In this document: piece after piece, positions 1 to 8,230 of the stretch
How the letters are laid out: each line of letters begins with the position of its first letter
Numbering within the stretch: position 1 is the first letter of the stretch
Assembly (NCBI RefSeq): GCF_000504285.1
Contig: NZ_KI632511.1
Coordinates: 6,058,154 to 6,122,153, forward strand
Length of the DNA stretch: 64,000 nt
Source of the DNA: Actinospica robiniae DSM 44927
GTDB taxonomy: Bacteria > Actinomycetota > Actinomycetes > Streptomycetales > Catenulisporaceae
Direction: 5' to 3'
The notes under the pieces: model-generated
Told to the model about the DNA's origin: nothing
Databases searched by the model: none
What the model saw: the letters and a program-made list of their open reading frames with translations, nothing else
Translations under genes and position numbers: made by a program

Positions 1-147
1 CCGAGCCGTCGCGGCGCACGATCTGCACCCCGGGGTGCTCGCGCAACCAGGCTTCGAGGGTGTCGGCACCCGGGTCGGGTAGCACGTCGATGCGCTCGCG
101 CGTCCCGGGGTCGATCAGGATGGTGGCGTAGCGGCGGCGCTTGGTTA
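1..147 (-). pseudogene. ISL3-family transposase fragment, cut by left window edge
   Basis: Read on the minus strand, the first 147 bases encode a stretch containing RRRYATILIDPGTRERIDVL, then an AWLREHPGVQIVRRDGS segment. This matches the start of the DDE catalytic region of ISL3-family transposases, where a VLGVDDFAL segment normally comes first. That preceding part is missing: upstream of the TKRRRYAT segment the reading frame no longer looks like ISL3. The gene is therefore broken near position 140-150, just before the recombinase trio, and its C-terminal half continues beyond the left edge. Family assignment is from recognised sequence pattern; the exact IS cannot be named. Confidence 0.6.
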
Positions 148-264
148 TCAAGAGTCATTCGGAGAGTGTCTGTGACGTAGAAGACGAGCGGAGGGACGGT
201 CCGGGGCTGCGTGGTGGCGGTGGTTATCTACCGCTGTCCATCACGCAGCTTCTGGAGTGTGTTC

Positions 265-1374
265 ATGCTTGTTCAACGTGTCGTGTCGCCGGCTACGCGG
301 CTGGAGTCCTGGACGGTGCTCGGGGGCGACGGGCTTCCGGTCGGGCCGGTCGAGCGGTATCTGGCCTACCTGACTGATATCGAGCGGTCGCCGAACACCG
401 TCAAGGCGTACGCGCACGATCTGAAGGACTATTTCGTCTTCCTCGGACAGCACGGGCTGGATTGGCGGGAGGTGCGGCTGGAGGACATCGGCGAGTTCGT
501 AGCCTGGCTGCGCAGGCCGCCGCGGATGCGCGGCCGGAACATAGCGGTGCTTCCGTCGGTGACCGCGCACTGCTCAGAGTCGACGGTGAACCGGAAGCTG
601 GCGGCGTTGTCTGCGTTCTACCAGCATGCGGCCCGTCAGGGCGTGGACCTGGGTGAGTTGCTGGTCACCTGGCAGCCGGCCCGGGCCCGGCGGGGTTCGT
701 GGAAGCCGTTCCTGCACCATGTCAATCCTGGTGCTCCGGTGGCGCGGCGCACGATCGCGATGAAGGCGCCGAAGAAGCTGCCGCGTGTGCTGACCGTGGC
801 GGAGGCGCAGGCGGTGCTGGATGGCTGCACCCGGCTGCGGGACCGGTTCTTGTTCGCGGTGCTGCACGAGACCGGGGTTCGGATCGGCGAGGCGCTCGGG
901 CTGCGGCATGAGGACGTCGCCGCCGCCGAGCGGGAGCTGGTGGTGGTTCCCAGGCACAACGACAACGGCGCCCGCACCAAGTCCCGGCAGTCGCGCACCG
1001 TTCCGGTCAGCGCGCAGTTGGTCCGGCTCTACGCCGACTACCTGCACGGCGAGTACGGGGATCTGGACAGCGACTACGTGTTCGTGAATCTGTGGGGTGA
1101 ACCGGTCGGGCGGCCGCTGGCCTACGGGGCGGTCTACGACCTGGTCCGAAGGCTGCGCCGGTCGCTCGGGATCGATTTCGACCCGCACTGGTTCCGGCAC
1201 GGGGCGGCCACCCGCATGCTGCGCGACGGTGTGCCGATCGAGGTGGTCTCGACGATCCTCGGCCATGCGGACCTGAGTACGACCCTGGACGTCTACGGCC
1301 ATCTCACAGCCGAGGATGCCCGGCGGGCCCTGGAGGCTGCGGGCTGGTTCGCCGGCCGTGAGGTACGGCTGTGA
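265..1374 (+). CDS. tnpA: Tyrosine recombinase, TnpA-type (Tn554 family)
   Basis: A 369-residue site-specific recombinase of the XerC/D superfamily. The N-terminal SAM-like core-binding region holds a YLTDIERSPNTVKAYAHDL segment typical of phage-integrase N-domains. The catalytic region carries the expected residues: Arg in TGVRIGEALGL, HxxR in HWFRHGAATRML, His in LGHADLSTTLDVYGH, and the nucleophilic Tyr within DVYGH. The ATG at 265 is preceded by GGAG about nine bases upstream, so it is preferred over the in-frame start at 211. The stop overlaps the next start as GTGA. Its length fits Tn554 TnpA. It should cut and rejoin DNA during transposition together with TnpB. Confidence 0.88.
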   Translation: MLVQRVVSPATRLESWTVLGGDGLPVGPVERYLAYLTDIERSPNTVKAYAHDLKDYFVFLGQHGLDWREVRLEDIGEFVAWLRRPPRMRGRNIAVLPSVTAHCSESTVNRKLAALSAFYQHAARQGVDLGELLVTWQPARARRGSWKPFLHHVNPGAPVARRTIAMKAPKKLPRVLTVAEAQAVLDGCTRLRDRFLFAVLHETGVRIGEALGLRHEDVAAAERELVVVPRHNDNGARTKSRQSRTVPVSAQLVRLYADYLHGEYGDLDSDYVFVNLWGEPVGRPLAYGAVYDLVRRLRRSLGIDFDPHWFRHGAATRMLRDGVPIEVVSTILGHADLSTTLDVYGHLTAEDARRALEAAGWFAGREVRL

Positions 1375-3644
1375 GCGGCGAGGCGATGCCCGGACCCGCG
1401 CCGGACGAGCCGGGCTGGCGCTATCCGCCGGGGCTCAGCGAGATGCTGGTGGCGGCGGTGCGCATCGAGTTCCGCGCTGCGGTGTTGGTCATCGACCCGG
1501 CCGATCCGGTGTTCGGGGGCGTGCCGTGCCTGGTCGGTACGTGTCGGCGGGCCGCGCGGGTGCACGAGTTGTGCAGCGCTCATTTCCAGCGCTGGGCCGC
1601 GCTCGGGCGGCCGGAGAAGTCGGCCTGGGTCCAGGCGGCCGATGCCGCGGTCCGCGGCGACGGCCGGGTGAAGTCCTGCGCGGTGCCGGGATGCGGTTTC
1701 GGACGCAACAGCACAGGGCTCTGTGTCATGCACATCAAGGCATGGCGCCGCGCCGGCGGCCCGGAGACCGAGTCGTGGATCGGCTCGGGTGTCGTTGCCG
1801 TATCGAGCGCACGCTACGGGATCTGCCGCCTGGCCGGCTGCGAACTGTGGGCGGCGAAGACAGGGCTGTGCGTTTCGCACGCCCAGCGGTGGCGCCAGGC
1901 CGGCCGCCCGGACGTCGAGGCGTTCGTCGCTGCCCACGCCGCGACCCCGGCGCACTGCGAGACGATAGACCTGCTAATCCTGCCGCCCCGGCTCCGCCTG
2001 GAGGTCCAGTACGCGCTCCAGCAGCGTCATGACGAGCAGAAGGCGCCGCTGATCCCGAAGCACGCCCGGCACGCGATCAACGTGCTGGCCGCCTCGGGGA
2101 TGGTCTCGCTGCTGGAGTACCCCGAGGAGCGGTGGCGCGAGCGCGTGAACTCTCTGCCCGGCATGCGGCGCAAGGCCTCCGGACCGTTCCTGTCCTACGC
2201 CCGGCGGCAGGTGGAGAACCTGCTCTACGGCACCGGCTGGGAGGTCGAGTTCGACCGGGACGTGTGGCGGCTGAAGAATCTGGGAATCGAGGACTGCGGC
2301 CGGGCCACCCTGCGGTTCGGCGCGATCGGACAGGACCAGTTCAAGACGCTCGCCAAGCGCTGGGTCCGCTGGCGGCTGTCGGCCGGAAGTAGCCTGAGCA
2401 ACGCGGACATCGGTCTGCGGGCCCTGATCCGGTTCACCGAGTTCCTTGCCCGCGCCGAACCCGGAATCGAACGCCTCGGCCAGCTCAGCCGGGCCGTGCT
2501 GGAACGCTACCTCGCCGACATCGCCTCGCAAAGCGAGTACCGGCGCCAGCGCGCGATCGGACAGCTGGGCATTTTCCTTACCGATGTTCGCCGCCACCGC
2601 TGGGACGAGACGCTGCCGGCCGATGTCGTCTTCTACCGCGAGGACATCCCGCGCCGGGCCAAGCAGTTGCCTCGCGCGCTGGCTGAGTACGTGATGGCGC
2701 AGTTGGAAGACCCCGCCAACCTCGACCGTTGGACCGAGCCCGCCTACCGGCTGATCACGCTGATCCTGATGCGCTGCGGCCTGCGGATCAACGACGCCAC
2801 CCGCGTCATGTTCGAGTGCATCGTCCACGACGCCGATGGCGCCCCCTACCTGCGCTACACCAACCACAAGATGAAGCGCGAGGCCCTGGTCCCCATCGAT
2901 GAGGAACTCGAACACGACATCCGCGACCAGCAGCGCCGTGTGCTGGAACGCTGGCCCGGCGGTGTGCCGGTGCTCTTCCCACGCAAGCTGAAGAACATCC
3001 ACGGGCGTCAGCCGATGAGAGGCGACACCTACCGCCAGGTCCTCGACCTCTGGCTAGAACGCTGCCAGGTCCGCGACGCCAACGGAGCCGCGGTCCACCT
3101 CACTCCGCACCAATGGCGCCACACTCTCGGTACCCGGCTGATCAACCGCGACGTCCCACAGGAGGTGGTCCGCCGAATCCTCGACCACGACTCCCATGAG
3201 ATGACGGCCCACTACGCCCGGCTGCACGACACCACCATCCGCCGCCACTGGGAGGCCGCACGCAAAGTCAACATCGGCGGCGAGCAGGTCGTCCTGGACC
3301 CCGACGGACCTCTGGCCGAGGCGGCTTGGGCGAAACAGCGCGTCGGACGCGCCTCCCAGGCGCTGCCCAACGGCTACTGCTCCCTGCCCGTGGTCAAGAC
3401 CTGTCCGCACGCCAACTCCTGTCTGACCTGCCCGATGTTCGTCACCACCGCCGAATTCCTACCCCAGCACCGCCGACAACGCACCGAAGTCCTCCAGATC
3501 ATCGCCGCCGCTGAAGCCCGCGGACAACAGCGTCTGGTGGAGATGAACCGCCAGGTTTTGACCAACCTCGAGAACATCATCACCTCGCTTGACGAGGACG
3601 CCGACGAGAACGACGCACGAGGACAGATAGCCGATGCGAGCTGA
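1371..3644 (+). CDS. tnpB: Large tyrosine recombinase, TnpB-type, with triple Cys/His N-terminal repeats
   Basis: A 757-residue recombinase, longer than Tn554 TnpB. The catalytic domain near the C-terminus contains RCGLRINDATRV (catalytic Arg), HLTPHQWRHTLGTRL (HxxR), and ILDHDSHEMTAHYARL (His and Tyr nucleophile). After it comes a Cys cluster, KTCPHANSCLTCPMF, that probably binds zinc. The N-terminal 200 residues hold three similar Cys/His units: CLVGTCRRAARVHELCSAH, CAVPGCGFGRNSTGLCVMH and CRLAGCELWAAKTGLCVSH, each followed by xRW or KAW. They look like small zinc-binding modules and are likely to be DNA contacts. The gene overlaps both neighbours, so the trio is translationally coupled. 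Confidence 0.85.
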   Translation: MSGEAMPGPAPDEPGWRYPPGLSEMLVAAVRIEFRAAVLVIDPADPVFGGVPCLVGTCRRAARVHELCSAHFQRWAALGRPEKSAWVQAADAAVRGDGRVKSCAVPGCGFGRNSTGLCVMHIKAWRRAGGPETESWIGSGVVAVSSARYGICRLAGCELWAAKTGLCVSHAQRWRQAGRPDVEAFVAAHAATPAHCETIDLLILPPRLRLEVQYALQQRHDEQKAPLIPKHARHAINVLAASGMVSLLEYPEERWRERVNSLPGMRRKASGPFLSYARRQVENLLYGTGWEVEFDRDVWRLKNLGIEDCGRATLRFGAIGQDQFKTLAKRWVRWRLSAGSSLSNADIGLRALIRFTEFLARAEPGIERLGQLSRAVLERYLADIASQSEYRRQRAIGQLGIFLTDVRRHRWDETLPADVVFYREDIPRRAKQLPRALAEYVMAQLEDPANLDRWTEPAYRLITLILMRCGLRINDATRVMFECIVHDADGAPYLRYTNHKMKREALVPIDEELEHDIRDQQRRVLERWPGGVPVLFPRKLKNIHGRQPMRGDTYRQVLDLWLERCQVRDANGAAVHLTPHQWRHTLGTRLINRDVPQEVVRRILDHDSHEMTAHYARLHDTTIRRHWEAARKVNIGGEQVVLDPDGPLAEAAWAKQRVGRASQALPNGYCSLPVVKTCPHANSCLTCPMFVTTAEFLPQHRRQRTEVLQIIAAAEARGQQRLVEMNRQVLTNLENIITSLDEDADENDARGQIADAS

Positions 3645-4029
3645 CAACACCGCCCACCTGATCACCTCGGCCCGCACACGTCACGAACTGACCAGGGCGA
3701 AGGCGATACGGGCCCTGCGTAAGCTCGACACCGCCGAGCACCCGGTCACCTTCGAGGCACTGGCCCGCGCCGCCGGCGTCTCACGGTCCTGGCTCTACAC
3801 CCAGCCCGACATCCGAGCCGAGATCCAGCGCCTGCGCGATCTCGACCGCCGCCCGCTGCCCAAGCCGGCAACCACCGGCCAGCGCGGCAGCGACGCCTCC
3901 CTGGCCCGCCGCCTCGAGATCGCACTGGCCCGCAACCGTGAACTGACCGCCGATAACCAACGCCTGCGCCGCCAGCTCGCCACCGCCATCGGACACCTGC
4001 GCGCCGCAGGCATCGCCGCGGAACCATAG
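3634..4029 (+). CDS. tnpC: TnpC-like small transposition protein (DUF6262)
   Basis: A 131-residue protein overlapping the end of tnpB by 11 bases. It starts with a conserved LITSARTRHELTRAKAIRAL segment, then a helix-turn-helix-like unit (VTFEALARAAGVSRSWLYTQPDI), and ends in a likely coiled coil (repeated RLEIALARNRELTADNQRLR). This is the DUF6262 pattern found as the third gene of Tn554-type and RIT elements, where Tn554 TnpC affects transposition efficiency and orientation. DNA binding is inferred from the helix-turn-helix pattern. Confidence 0.8.
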   Translation: MRADNTAHLITSARTRHELTRAKAIRALRKLDTAEHPVTFEALARAAGVSRSWLYTQPDIRAEIQRLRDLDRRPLPKPATTGQRGSDASLARRLEIALARNRELTADNQRLRRQLATAIGHLRAAGIAAEP

Positions 4030-4036
4030 AACCGGG

Positions 4037-4465
4037 TCACTGATCTAGAAAGCGTCGACGCCACCGCCCATCGGCGCCCCACACCCCTCGGGGAAGAAGG
4101 AGCCATGGGCGCGGCTCCGTCCTGCGATCGAAGTCAGCATCAAGAACGGCGACAACACGCCCAAGGTCAATACGCGCACCTCGGGGAAGCCACAGAAGCA
4201 CGGCTTCGAGCAGGTCACGTGCCAATACGGGGTTACAGCAGTCGCATCCGGTCTCAGGGTCCGGCAAAACCGATCCCGGCTGGGCCAGATACCACCGGCA
4301 CTCCGCCAGCGCCGCGGCAACGGCACCAGCCCACAACCGATCGTCCTCCAGCTTCCGAATCGCTAGACGCGTCAGCGCGGAGACGCCACGAATGCGACGG
4401 ACCGGAACACCTCGTCTGGGCCGCCAGCGCTCAGCGCGCAGCCCCTTCGGCCGCCTACGCGGCAT
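4037..4465 (-). CDS. Small hypothetical protein with CDCCNP motif
   Basis: A 142-residue protein converging on tnpC with only 7 bp between the stops. It has a basic N-terminus, a helical middle, then TGCDCCNPVLARDLLEAVLL followed by RIDLGRVVAVLDADFDRRT. The last part resembles small actinobacterial hypothetical proteins that pair a Cys/His-rich patch with a LLRxVLxxLPPRxRxELxRLV-type helix and a LDxxFxxRT ending. I do not recognise a function. The ATG at 4465 has an AAGGGA-like element close upstream. The longer open frame on the opposite strand has poor composition, so this one is preferred. Confidence 0.5.
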   Translation of the reverse strand: MPRRRPKGLRAERWRPRRGVPVRRIRGVSALTRLAIRKLEDDRLWAGAVAAALAECRWYLAQPGSVLPDPETGCDCCNPVLARDLLEAVLLWLPRGARIDLGRVVAVLDADFDRRTEPRPWLLLPRGVWGADGRWRRRFLDQ

Positions 4466-4863
4466 CGTCCCTTCGGGTCAGCATGCAGAACATAGTGCCA
4501 CAGCACACGACACGCCGGAGCCGGACTCCACACCCGGCCAGAGCCGTTCGGCAATGCGTCGGGCAGCTGCCACACCCGCCAATGACTACAGCCACGACGC
4601 GGTTCCATCTCGATCGAACCCTGCCGACCGTGGTCGCCACCACATGCGCCGCTTCATCAACGACACTGTCCACAACGAGGCAGCCCAGGTCACAGCGTCA
4701 CCCAAGCGATCAGCTCTAGATAAGCAAGGCCGGCGCGAAGTCGTCAACGCCGAGCACGCGCGGCGTCCGGGCAGCCGACAGCGGCAGGGCGAGCAGTTGA
4801 TCACCGGCGGGATCGGAGAGTCCGGAGTGCGTCCGGTGGTGGCGCCGGCGGTGATGGGAGCGC
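4466..4863. other. Intergenic, no gene recognised
   Basis: About 400 bases between two minus-strand genes. The open frames here on both strands have low-complexity Arg/Pro/Ser-rich translations and no family resemblance. It may hold the promoter of the 4037-4465 gene and the 3' end of the MerR transcript; I see no clear terminator stem. Confidence 0.5.
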
Positions 4864-5190
4864 TCAGGGCTTTTGAAGTCTGGCGTTGATGTGCCGGGCT
4901 TCTTCGAGTTGGTCTTCGAGGATGATGATGCGGCAGGCGGCTTCCAGAGCGGTTCCCGCATCGAGCATCTCGCGGGCGCGGGCGGCGATGCGCAGCTGGT
5001 AGCGCGAGTAGCGGCGGTGTCCGCCGGGTGAGCGTTGGGGGGTGATGAGCTTCGCCTCGTCCAGGCTGCGCAGGAAGTCCGGGGTCACTCCCAGGATCTC
5101 CGCGGCCCGTCCCATGCTGTAGGCGGGGTAGGTCTCGTCATCGAGCTTCTCGGCCGCGGTCTGCGACTCGGGTTCCAAATGCCTCTCCAC
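4864..5190 (-). CDS. MerR-family transcriptional regulator
   Basis: A 108-residue regulator if started at the GTG at 5190. It has the MerR winged-helix pattern: PAYSMGRAAEILGVTPDFLR (helix-turn-helix) and SPGGHRRYSRYQLRIAARA (wing and second helix), then a short helix ending in IILEDQLEEARHINARLQ that would form the dimer coil. There is no long effector domain and no metal-binding Cys, so it belongs to the small HspR/BldC-like group. The longer frame from 5250 would translate through a perfect 12-bp hairpin, which argues for the shorter start. Targets unknown. Confidence 0.8.
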   Translation of the reverse strand: MERHLEPESQTAAEKLDDETYPAYSMGRAAEILGVTPDFLRSLDEAKLITPQRSPGGHRRYSRYQLRIAARAREMLDAGTALEAACRIIILEDQLEEARHINARLQKP

Positions 5191-5199
5191 ACGGTAAGA

Positions 5200-5227
5200 G
5201 GGCCCCGGTGCGCAAGCACCGGGGCCC
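5200..5227. promoter_or_regulatory. 12-bp perfect hairpin in merR leader
   Basis: GGGCCCCGGTGC (5200-5211), loop GCAA, then GCACCGGGGCCC (5216-5227). The stem is perfect. It ends 10 bases before the preferred merR start, so it would sit in the 5' leader and could hide the start site or act as an attenuator. Alternatively it ends a plus-strand transcript, where the loop would be a stable GNRA tetraloop. No T-tract follows on either strand. Confidence 0.5.
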
Positions 5228-5305
5228 GGGGTTATTCGGGTTGACACCATCTACCGTCTACCGGCCGGGGGGAGAGAGCCGGTGACGGTCATCCGCACGC
5301 TCCGG

Positions 5306-5407
5306 CCGGAACGACCGGGTGCGGGGATCGCGTAAGCGTGACCGGAGACCACCTTTCCTAGCGAGGACCTGCGGTAAGCCGCCGGACCGGAACAACCGGG
5401 CGCGGCG
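5306..5407. repeat. Imperfect 21-bp direct repeat upstream of merR
   Basis: Two copies of the pattern CCGGAACnACCGGGnGCGGnG lie at 5306-5326 and 5387-5407, 81 bases apart and with three mismatches. Each copy contains a small CCGG...CCGG dyad. They are in the region that would hold the merR promoter or leader. They could be regulator sites or paired structural elements of an RNA. Confidence 0.45.
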
Positions 5408-6268
5408 GGCGATCTGACGGTGAGCCCTTCCCTTCTCCTCGGATATCTCTCACAACCAGTCCCCTACCGGAACCCCGTTCACCTGCACGGTCCCAGCGCG
5501 TCGGACTGTCTTCGCCAGCCGCGCGCGCCCGGATGCTGGGCCTTCGCGTCTGGCTTCCTGCTGTCACATCCACGGGCAGTTCGTCTCTGCCACGTCCCTG
5601 AGACTTCTTCTCTCGACACGGGGAACCATACCCAAGACAGCCGGGAATATCTACATCGGAGACGCAAGATTTTCTTGGCTCACTCGTGCGGAGCAGTCGC
5701 GTCCCGCGGGCGCTGTCGGGGCTGGCCCGGGCGGACGGCCTCCGCGCTGCACAAGCCGGTGCCGCTCAGGGCGTTCTCGTCCTCGGCCCACCGGTCCACC
5801 GGGCTGTCAGGTTCCGGAGTCGCCTGTGCGGATGCCCGGAGCGGCCTGCACAAGACGCTCGCACGGCAGTGGACGAACCTGCAGACACTAAGCCGGGACG
5901 CCATGACCATGGAGGCCGGTCTCGCGATGGGGTCACCGCGCGCAGGGGCCGGCCGCAGGTCTCGGTTCGTCAGCGCCTCGAAGTACGACTTCGGCTGGTT
6001 GCTGGCTGGGATCGGCTGAGCCGGGGTCAAGGGTTCGCAGGAACGGGAGCACGTTGTCGAGCGCGAGTTCTGTGCTTGCGCCCCAGGGCAGCGCCCCCGA
6101 GTGAGGCGGTGTAGTGCGCGGAATCGGAAAGGCCTCGCCGTCCACGCGGAGGAGACCGTCCAGGACGGTAGCGAGCCCGCAGGCTACGCCAGCCAAAGAG
6201 TTTGCGCCGTAAAGCCCGTTGGGCAGAGCCTCCGGTGGGGAATTGCTCCGCCTGGCAGTGCGCTCGGG
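5408..6268. other. Intergenic, possible decayed DNA
   Basis: About 860 bases with several overlapping open frames on both strands and no convincing family match. A minus-strand frame around 5933-6196 has somewhat protein-like composition (ASTELALDNVLPFLRTL), but no start, ribosome site or recognised domain. I read it as decayed sequence downstream of the yoeB toxin gene. Confidence 0.4.
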
Positions 6269-6526
6269 CTACTCGTAGTGGTAGCGGGCCGCGATGATGG
6301 TGATCTGGTCGTCTTGCGGGAGGTAGACGAGTCGGTGTTCCTCGGTGATTCGCCGTGACCAAGCGCCCGCGAGGGTGTGCTTGAGCGGCTCGGGCTTGCC
6401 GATGCCGTCGAACGGGTCGCGTTTCGCATCCTCGATCAGTCGATTGATCCGTTTGAGGGTTGCGCGGTCCTGGGCTAGCCACCAGAGGTAGTCTTCCCAG
6501 GCGCGCTCGGTGAACGTGAGTTTCAC
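6269..6526 (-). CDS. yoeB: YoeB-family toxin (mRNA interferase)
   Basis: An 85-residue Txe/YoeB endoribonuclease, which in the family binds the ribosome and cuts mRNA at the A site. It begins with [19 protein letters not shown], has the GIGKPEPLK segment with the catalytic Glu, [13 protein letters not shown] with the catalytic Arg, and ends in RYHYE with His83 in the usual C-terminal place. The length matches E. coli YoeB (84). It starts with GTG in a GTGA overlap with the antitoxin stop, which links toxin translation to antitoxin translation. All catalytic residues are present, so it should be active. Confidence 0.93.
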   Translation of the reverse strand: MKLTFTERAWEDYLWWLAQDRATLKRINRLIEDAKRDPFDGIGKPEPLKHTLAGAWSRRITEEHRLVYLPQDDQITIIAARYHYE

Positions 6527-6789
6527 CGAGCGTTCCCGGCCTCCGGGTCGATCAGCTCGTGGACCTGTGTGTCTCCGCTGGTCGCCTGGTTATACGACTC
6601 GAGCAGGTGGCGTGCGTTGGCGGGTGCGGCGAACAAGTGCGCTGTGGTGCGCCATGCCTCGTATTCGGCGGCCGGGACGAGGTAGGCGCTCCCGGAGCGG
6701 GAGACGATCTCGACAGCTTCGGCGTTGTCGTTGACTTCCTCGATCAGGGGGAACAGCCGGCGGCGCGCCTCGCTCGCGGTGACGGACAT
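6523..6789 (-). CDS. yefM: YefM-family antitoxin
   Basis: An 88-residue Phd/YefM antitoxin that should bind DNA with its N-terminal half and neutralise YoeB with its C-terminal half. The N-terminus [20 protein letters not shown] is the conserved Phd/YefM fold, followed by [20 protein letters not shown]. The C-terminal tail is acidic and flexible, as expected for the toxin-binding part. The ATG at 6789 has a strong GAGGAGAGG site; the longer frame to 6927 lacks homology in its extension. It precedes yoeB in the same transcript. Confidence 0.92.
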   Translation of the reverse strand: MSVTASEARRRLFPLIEEVNDNAEAVEIVSRSGSAYLVPAAEYEAWRTTAHLFAAPANARHLLESYNQATSGDTQVHELIDPEAGNAR

Positions 6790-6805
6790 CACCTCTCCTC
6801 TCGAT

Positions 6806-6825
6806 TGGTACAACTTACGGTACCA
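6806..6825 (-). promoter_or_regulatory. Palindromic operator candidate for yefM-yoeB
   Basis: TGGTAC aacttacg GTACCA is a perfect 6-bp inverted repeat with an 8-bp spacer, 17 bases upstream of the yefM start. The known YefM operator in E. coli uses TGTACA-type palindromes. A TGGTAC half-site in the same place fits autoregulation by YefM or the YefM-YoeB complex. The operator role is inference. Confidence 0.55.
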
Positions 6826-7340
6826 GCATGCGGGGTAGTGGGGCGTAGGGGCAGCCACTGTCAGGACAGCCGGGTCGGGCGGTTCGTCGGTGGCGCGAGC
6901 GGAGCCAACGAACCGCCCGAACGCCATCGCGGATGGTGTTCGCGGTACCGATGAACGAGTGCGCGCGATGCACCGCGAGGCCGGGTTCCGCGGCGGAGGC
7001 TGTGGCGTGGCGGGTCGAACGCATGGGCTGCGCTCATCGCGCTGAACGCGTGCGTCCTGATCCTCTGCGTTCTGGCAGCGGTCGGGGTGACCAGTACAGG
7101 GCGGAGCGGTGGATGGCTGGCGTTACGGAGTACGGAGGTTGTCGTCGAGCTTGCTCAGCTCCTTCACCCGTCAGTATGCAGATACATCGCGTAGCTCCTG
7201 TGGCTCGTCTTCTCTGACCAGATGATCAACCGAGTCCTGCTGCCGATCGGTCGGGGAGCCCGGCTCGATCCTTGTGCTCGGGTCCAGCGACGGCATTCAC
7301 GAGCCCGGGTTCGGGCGTGATCGACGGGGATTAGATCCGG
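6826..7340. other. Intergenic, no gene recognised
   Basis: About 500 bases upstream of yefM. Open frames on both strands are short, Arg/Gly/Cys-rich and without family resemblance. It probably contains the yefM-yoeB promoter next to the palindrome; beyond that I see nothing to annotate. Confidence 0.5.
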
Positions 7341-7430
7341 CTACGGTCTGAGCGAGGCCTCGGTCCGGGCGGTGTCCTCGCTCCCGTGGTAATGAGCGAT
7401 CTTGCCCTCGCGGAAGGAGACCGAGCGGGC
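7341..7430 (-). pseudogene. 3' remnant of a SnoaL/NTF2-like gene
   Basis: The last 30 or so codons before a stop at 7341 read SVSFREGKIAHYHGSEDTAR and then an EASLRP end. This resembles the C-terminal strand and tail of SnoaL/NTF2-like proteins (pattern VxFREGKIxxYxGYED). Upstream of this the frame is not protein-like, so only a fragment remains. The match is short and the call is tentative. Confidence 0.3.
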
Positions 7431-7498
7431 GGCTGGCGCACGCCGCGAATCAGCCATCGACCTTGCGGTGTTGAAATCATTGCTCTTAGGACTGGAAT

Positions 7499-7542
7499 CA
7501 GAATGGGCGCGGCTCCCCGGAGGGGGAGCCGCGCCCATTCTG
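7499..7542 (-). terminator. 20-bp perfect hairpin
   Basis: CAGAATGGGCGCGGCTCCCC (7499-7518), loop GGAG, then its exact complement (7523-7542). It lies about 125 bases past the beta-lactamase-like stop on the minus strand. There is no T-tract, as is common for actinomycete terminators. A long perfect stem could also be the scar or end of a mobile element. Confidence 0.5.
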
Positions 7543-7619
7543 GGCGCGAGTCGGGGGTGAGCGGGTTTCCGTCTGGAGTGTCAGGTGGCCTGGCTAGCGT
7601 AGATCGAGCGTCGAATGTA

Positions 7620-7658
7620 CCCGTCCGTCGAGACTGGATCCTGATCTCGACGGACGGG
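7620..7658 (-). terminator. 14-bp hairpin after beta-lactamase-like remnant
   Basis: CCCGTCCGTCGAGA (7620-7633), an 11-base loop, then TCTCGACGGACGGG (7645-7658). It begins 9 bases after the stop at 7668 of the minus-strand beta-lactamase-like gene, the expected position of its intrinsic terminator. Confidence 0.65.
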
Positions 7659-7667
7659 CTCGCTCGA

Positions 7668-8230
7668 CTACTCGCGAGCGAAGGTGCGCCCGGCGAGGTC
7701 AGCGGCGATGATGGCGCCGGACTGGTCGCGGGTGAAGATGCCTCGCTGGTTCGCGAGTCCGCCCTCGGTGATGATGAACTCGCCCGTCTCCCCAGGCAGC
7801 AGGCCCATGAGTGCTGGTGGCAGGTCCGCCGGAAGTTCGATCTCGCTCGACGCGCGGATCTCGGGCCTGACATCGCAGGCGATTGCGAGCTTCTCGCCGT
7901 CGTCGGTGATGGTAAGCACCATCACCTCGTTACCGAACCTGCCCGCCACCTCGCTCGCGCGCGTCGCGTCGTAGGGCAGGGGCTCGGGGGCTTGCTCGAC
8001 GACGCCGAGATACTCCTCCAACGCCCAGGTGAGGATCGCCTGGTTGAACGCCATCCCGCTGTCCGGGCCCGCGTTCGACATCACCGCAACTGCGAAGTCG
8101 CGCTCGGGCACGAGCAACAGATCGGCGAACTGGCCGTTCGCGGATCCGCCGTGCCCGACCGTCGTCACCCCGCCGACGTGCTTGAGGAACCAGCAGATCC
8201 CGAACGCGTCGCCCAGCGAGGAGCCGCGCA
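7668..8230 (-). pseudogene. Serine beta-lactamase-like hydrolase, C-terminal part only
   Basis: About 187 codons match the C-terminal part of serine beta-lactamase/PBP4-like hydrolases. GDAFGICWFLKHVGGVTTVG leads into HGGSANGQFADLLLVPERD, where HGG stands for the KTG-like motif of this family. A C-terminal beta-rich domain (FGNEVMVLTITDDGEKLAIA) follows and the frame ends naturally with a terminator. The N-terminal half with the SxxK nucleophile is absent: upstream the sequence passes directly into a broken IS256 transposase. It therefore cannot encode an active enzyme. Confidence 0.75.

Larger units (their letters stand above)
265..4029 (+). mobile_element. Tn554-like / RIT element (three-recombinase trio)
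   Basis: Three overlapping plus-strand genes have the order, sizes and domain types of Tn554 tnpA-tnpB-tnpC, also seen in recombinase-in-trio elements: two tyrosine recombinases of unequal size followed by a small DUF6262/TnpC-like protein. The coordinates cover the genes only. I could not define the ends of the element. The left end probably lies near 140-260, next to the broken ISL3 gene. All three genes look intact, so the element may still be functional. Confidence 0.75.

Noticed and set aside
4105..4719. Plus-strand open frame of 204 codons
   Set aside because: Ser/Thr/Pro/Arg-rich translation without domains; the opposite strand gives a more protein-like 142-residue product.
5420..6114. 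Overlapping plus-strand open frames
   Set aside because: No ribosome site, no family resemblance and poor composition; read as decayed or non-coding DNA.
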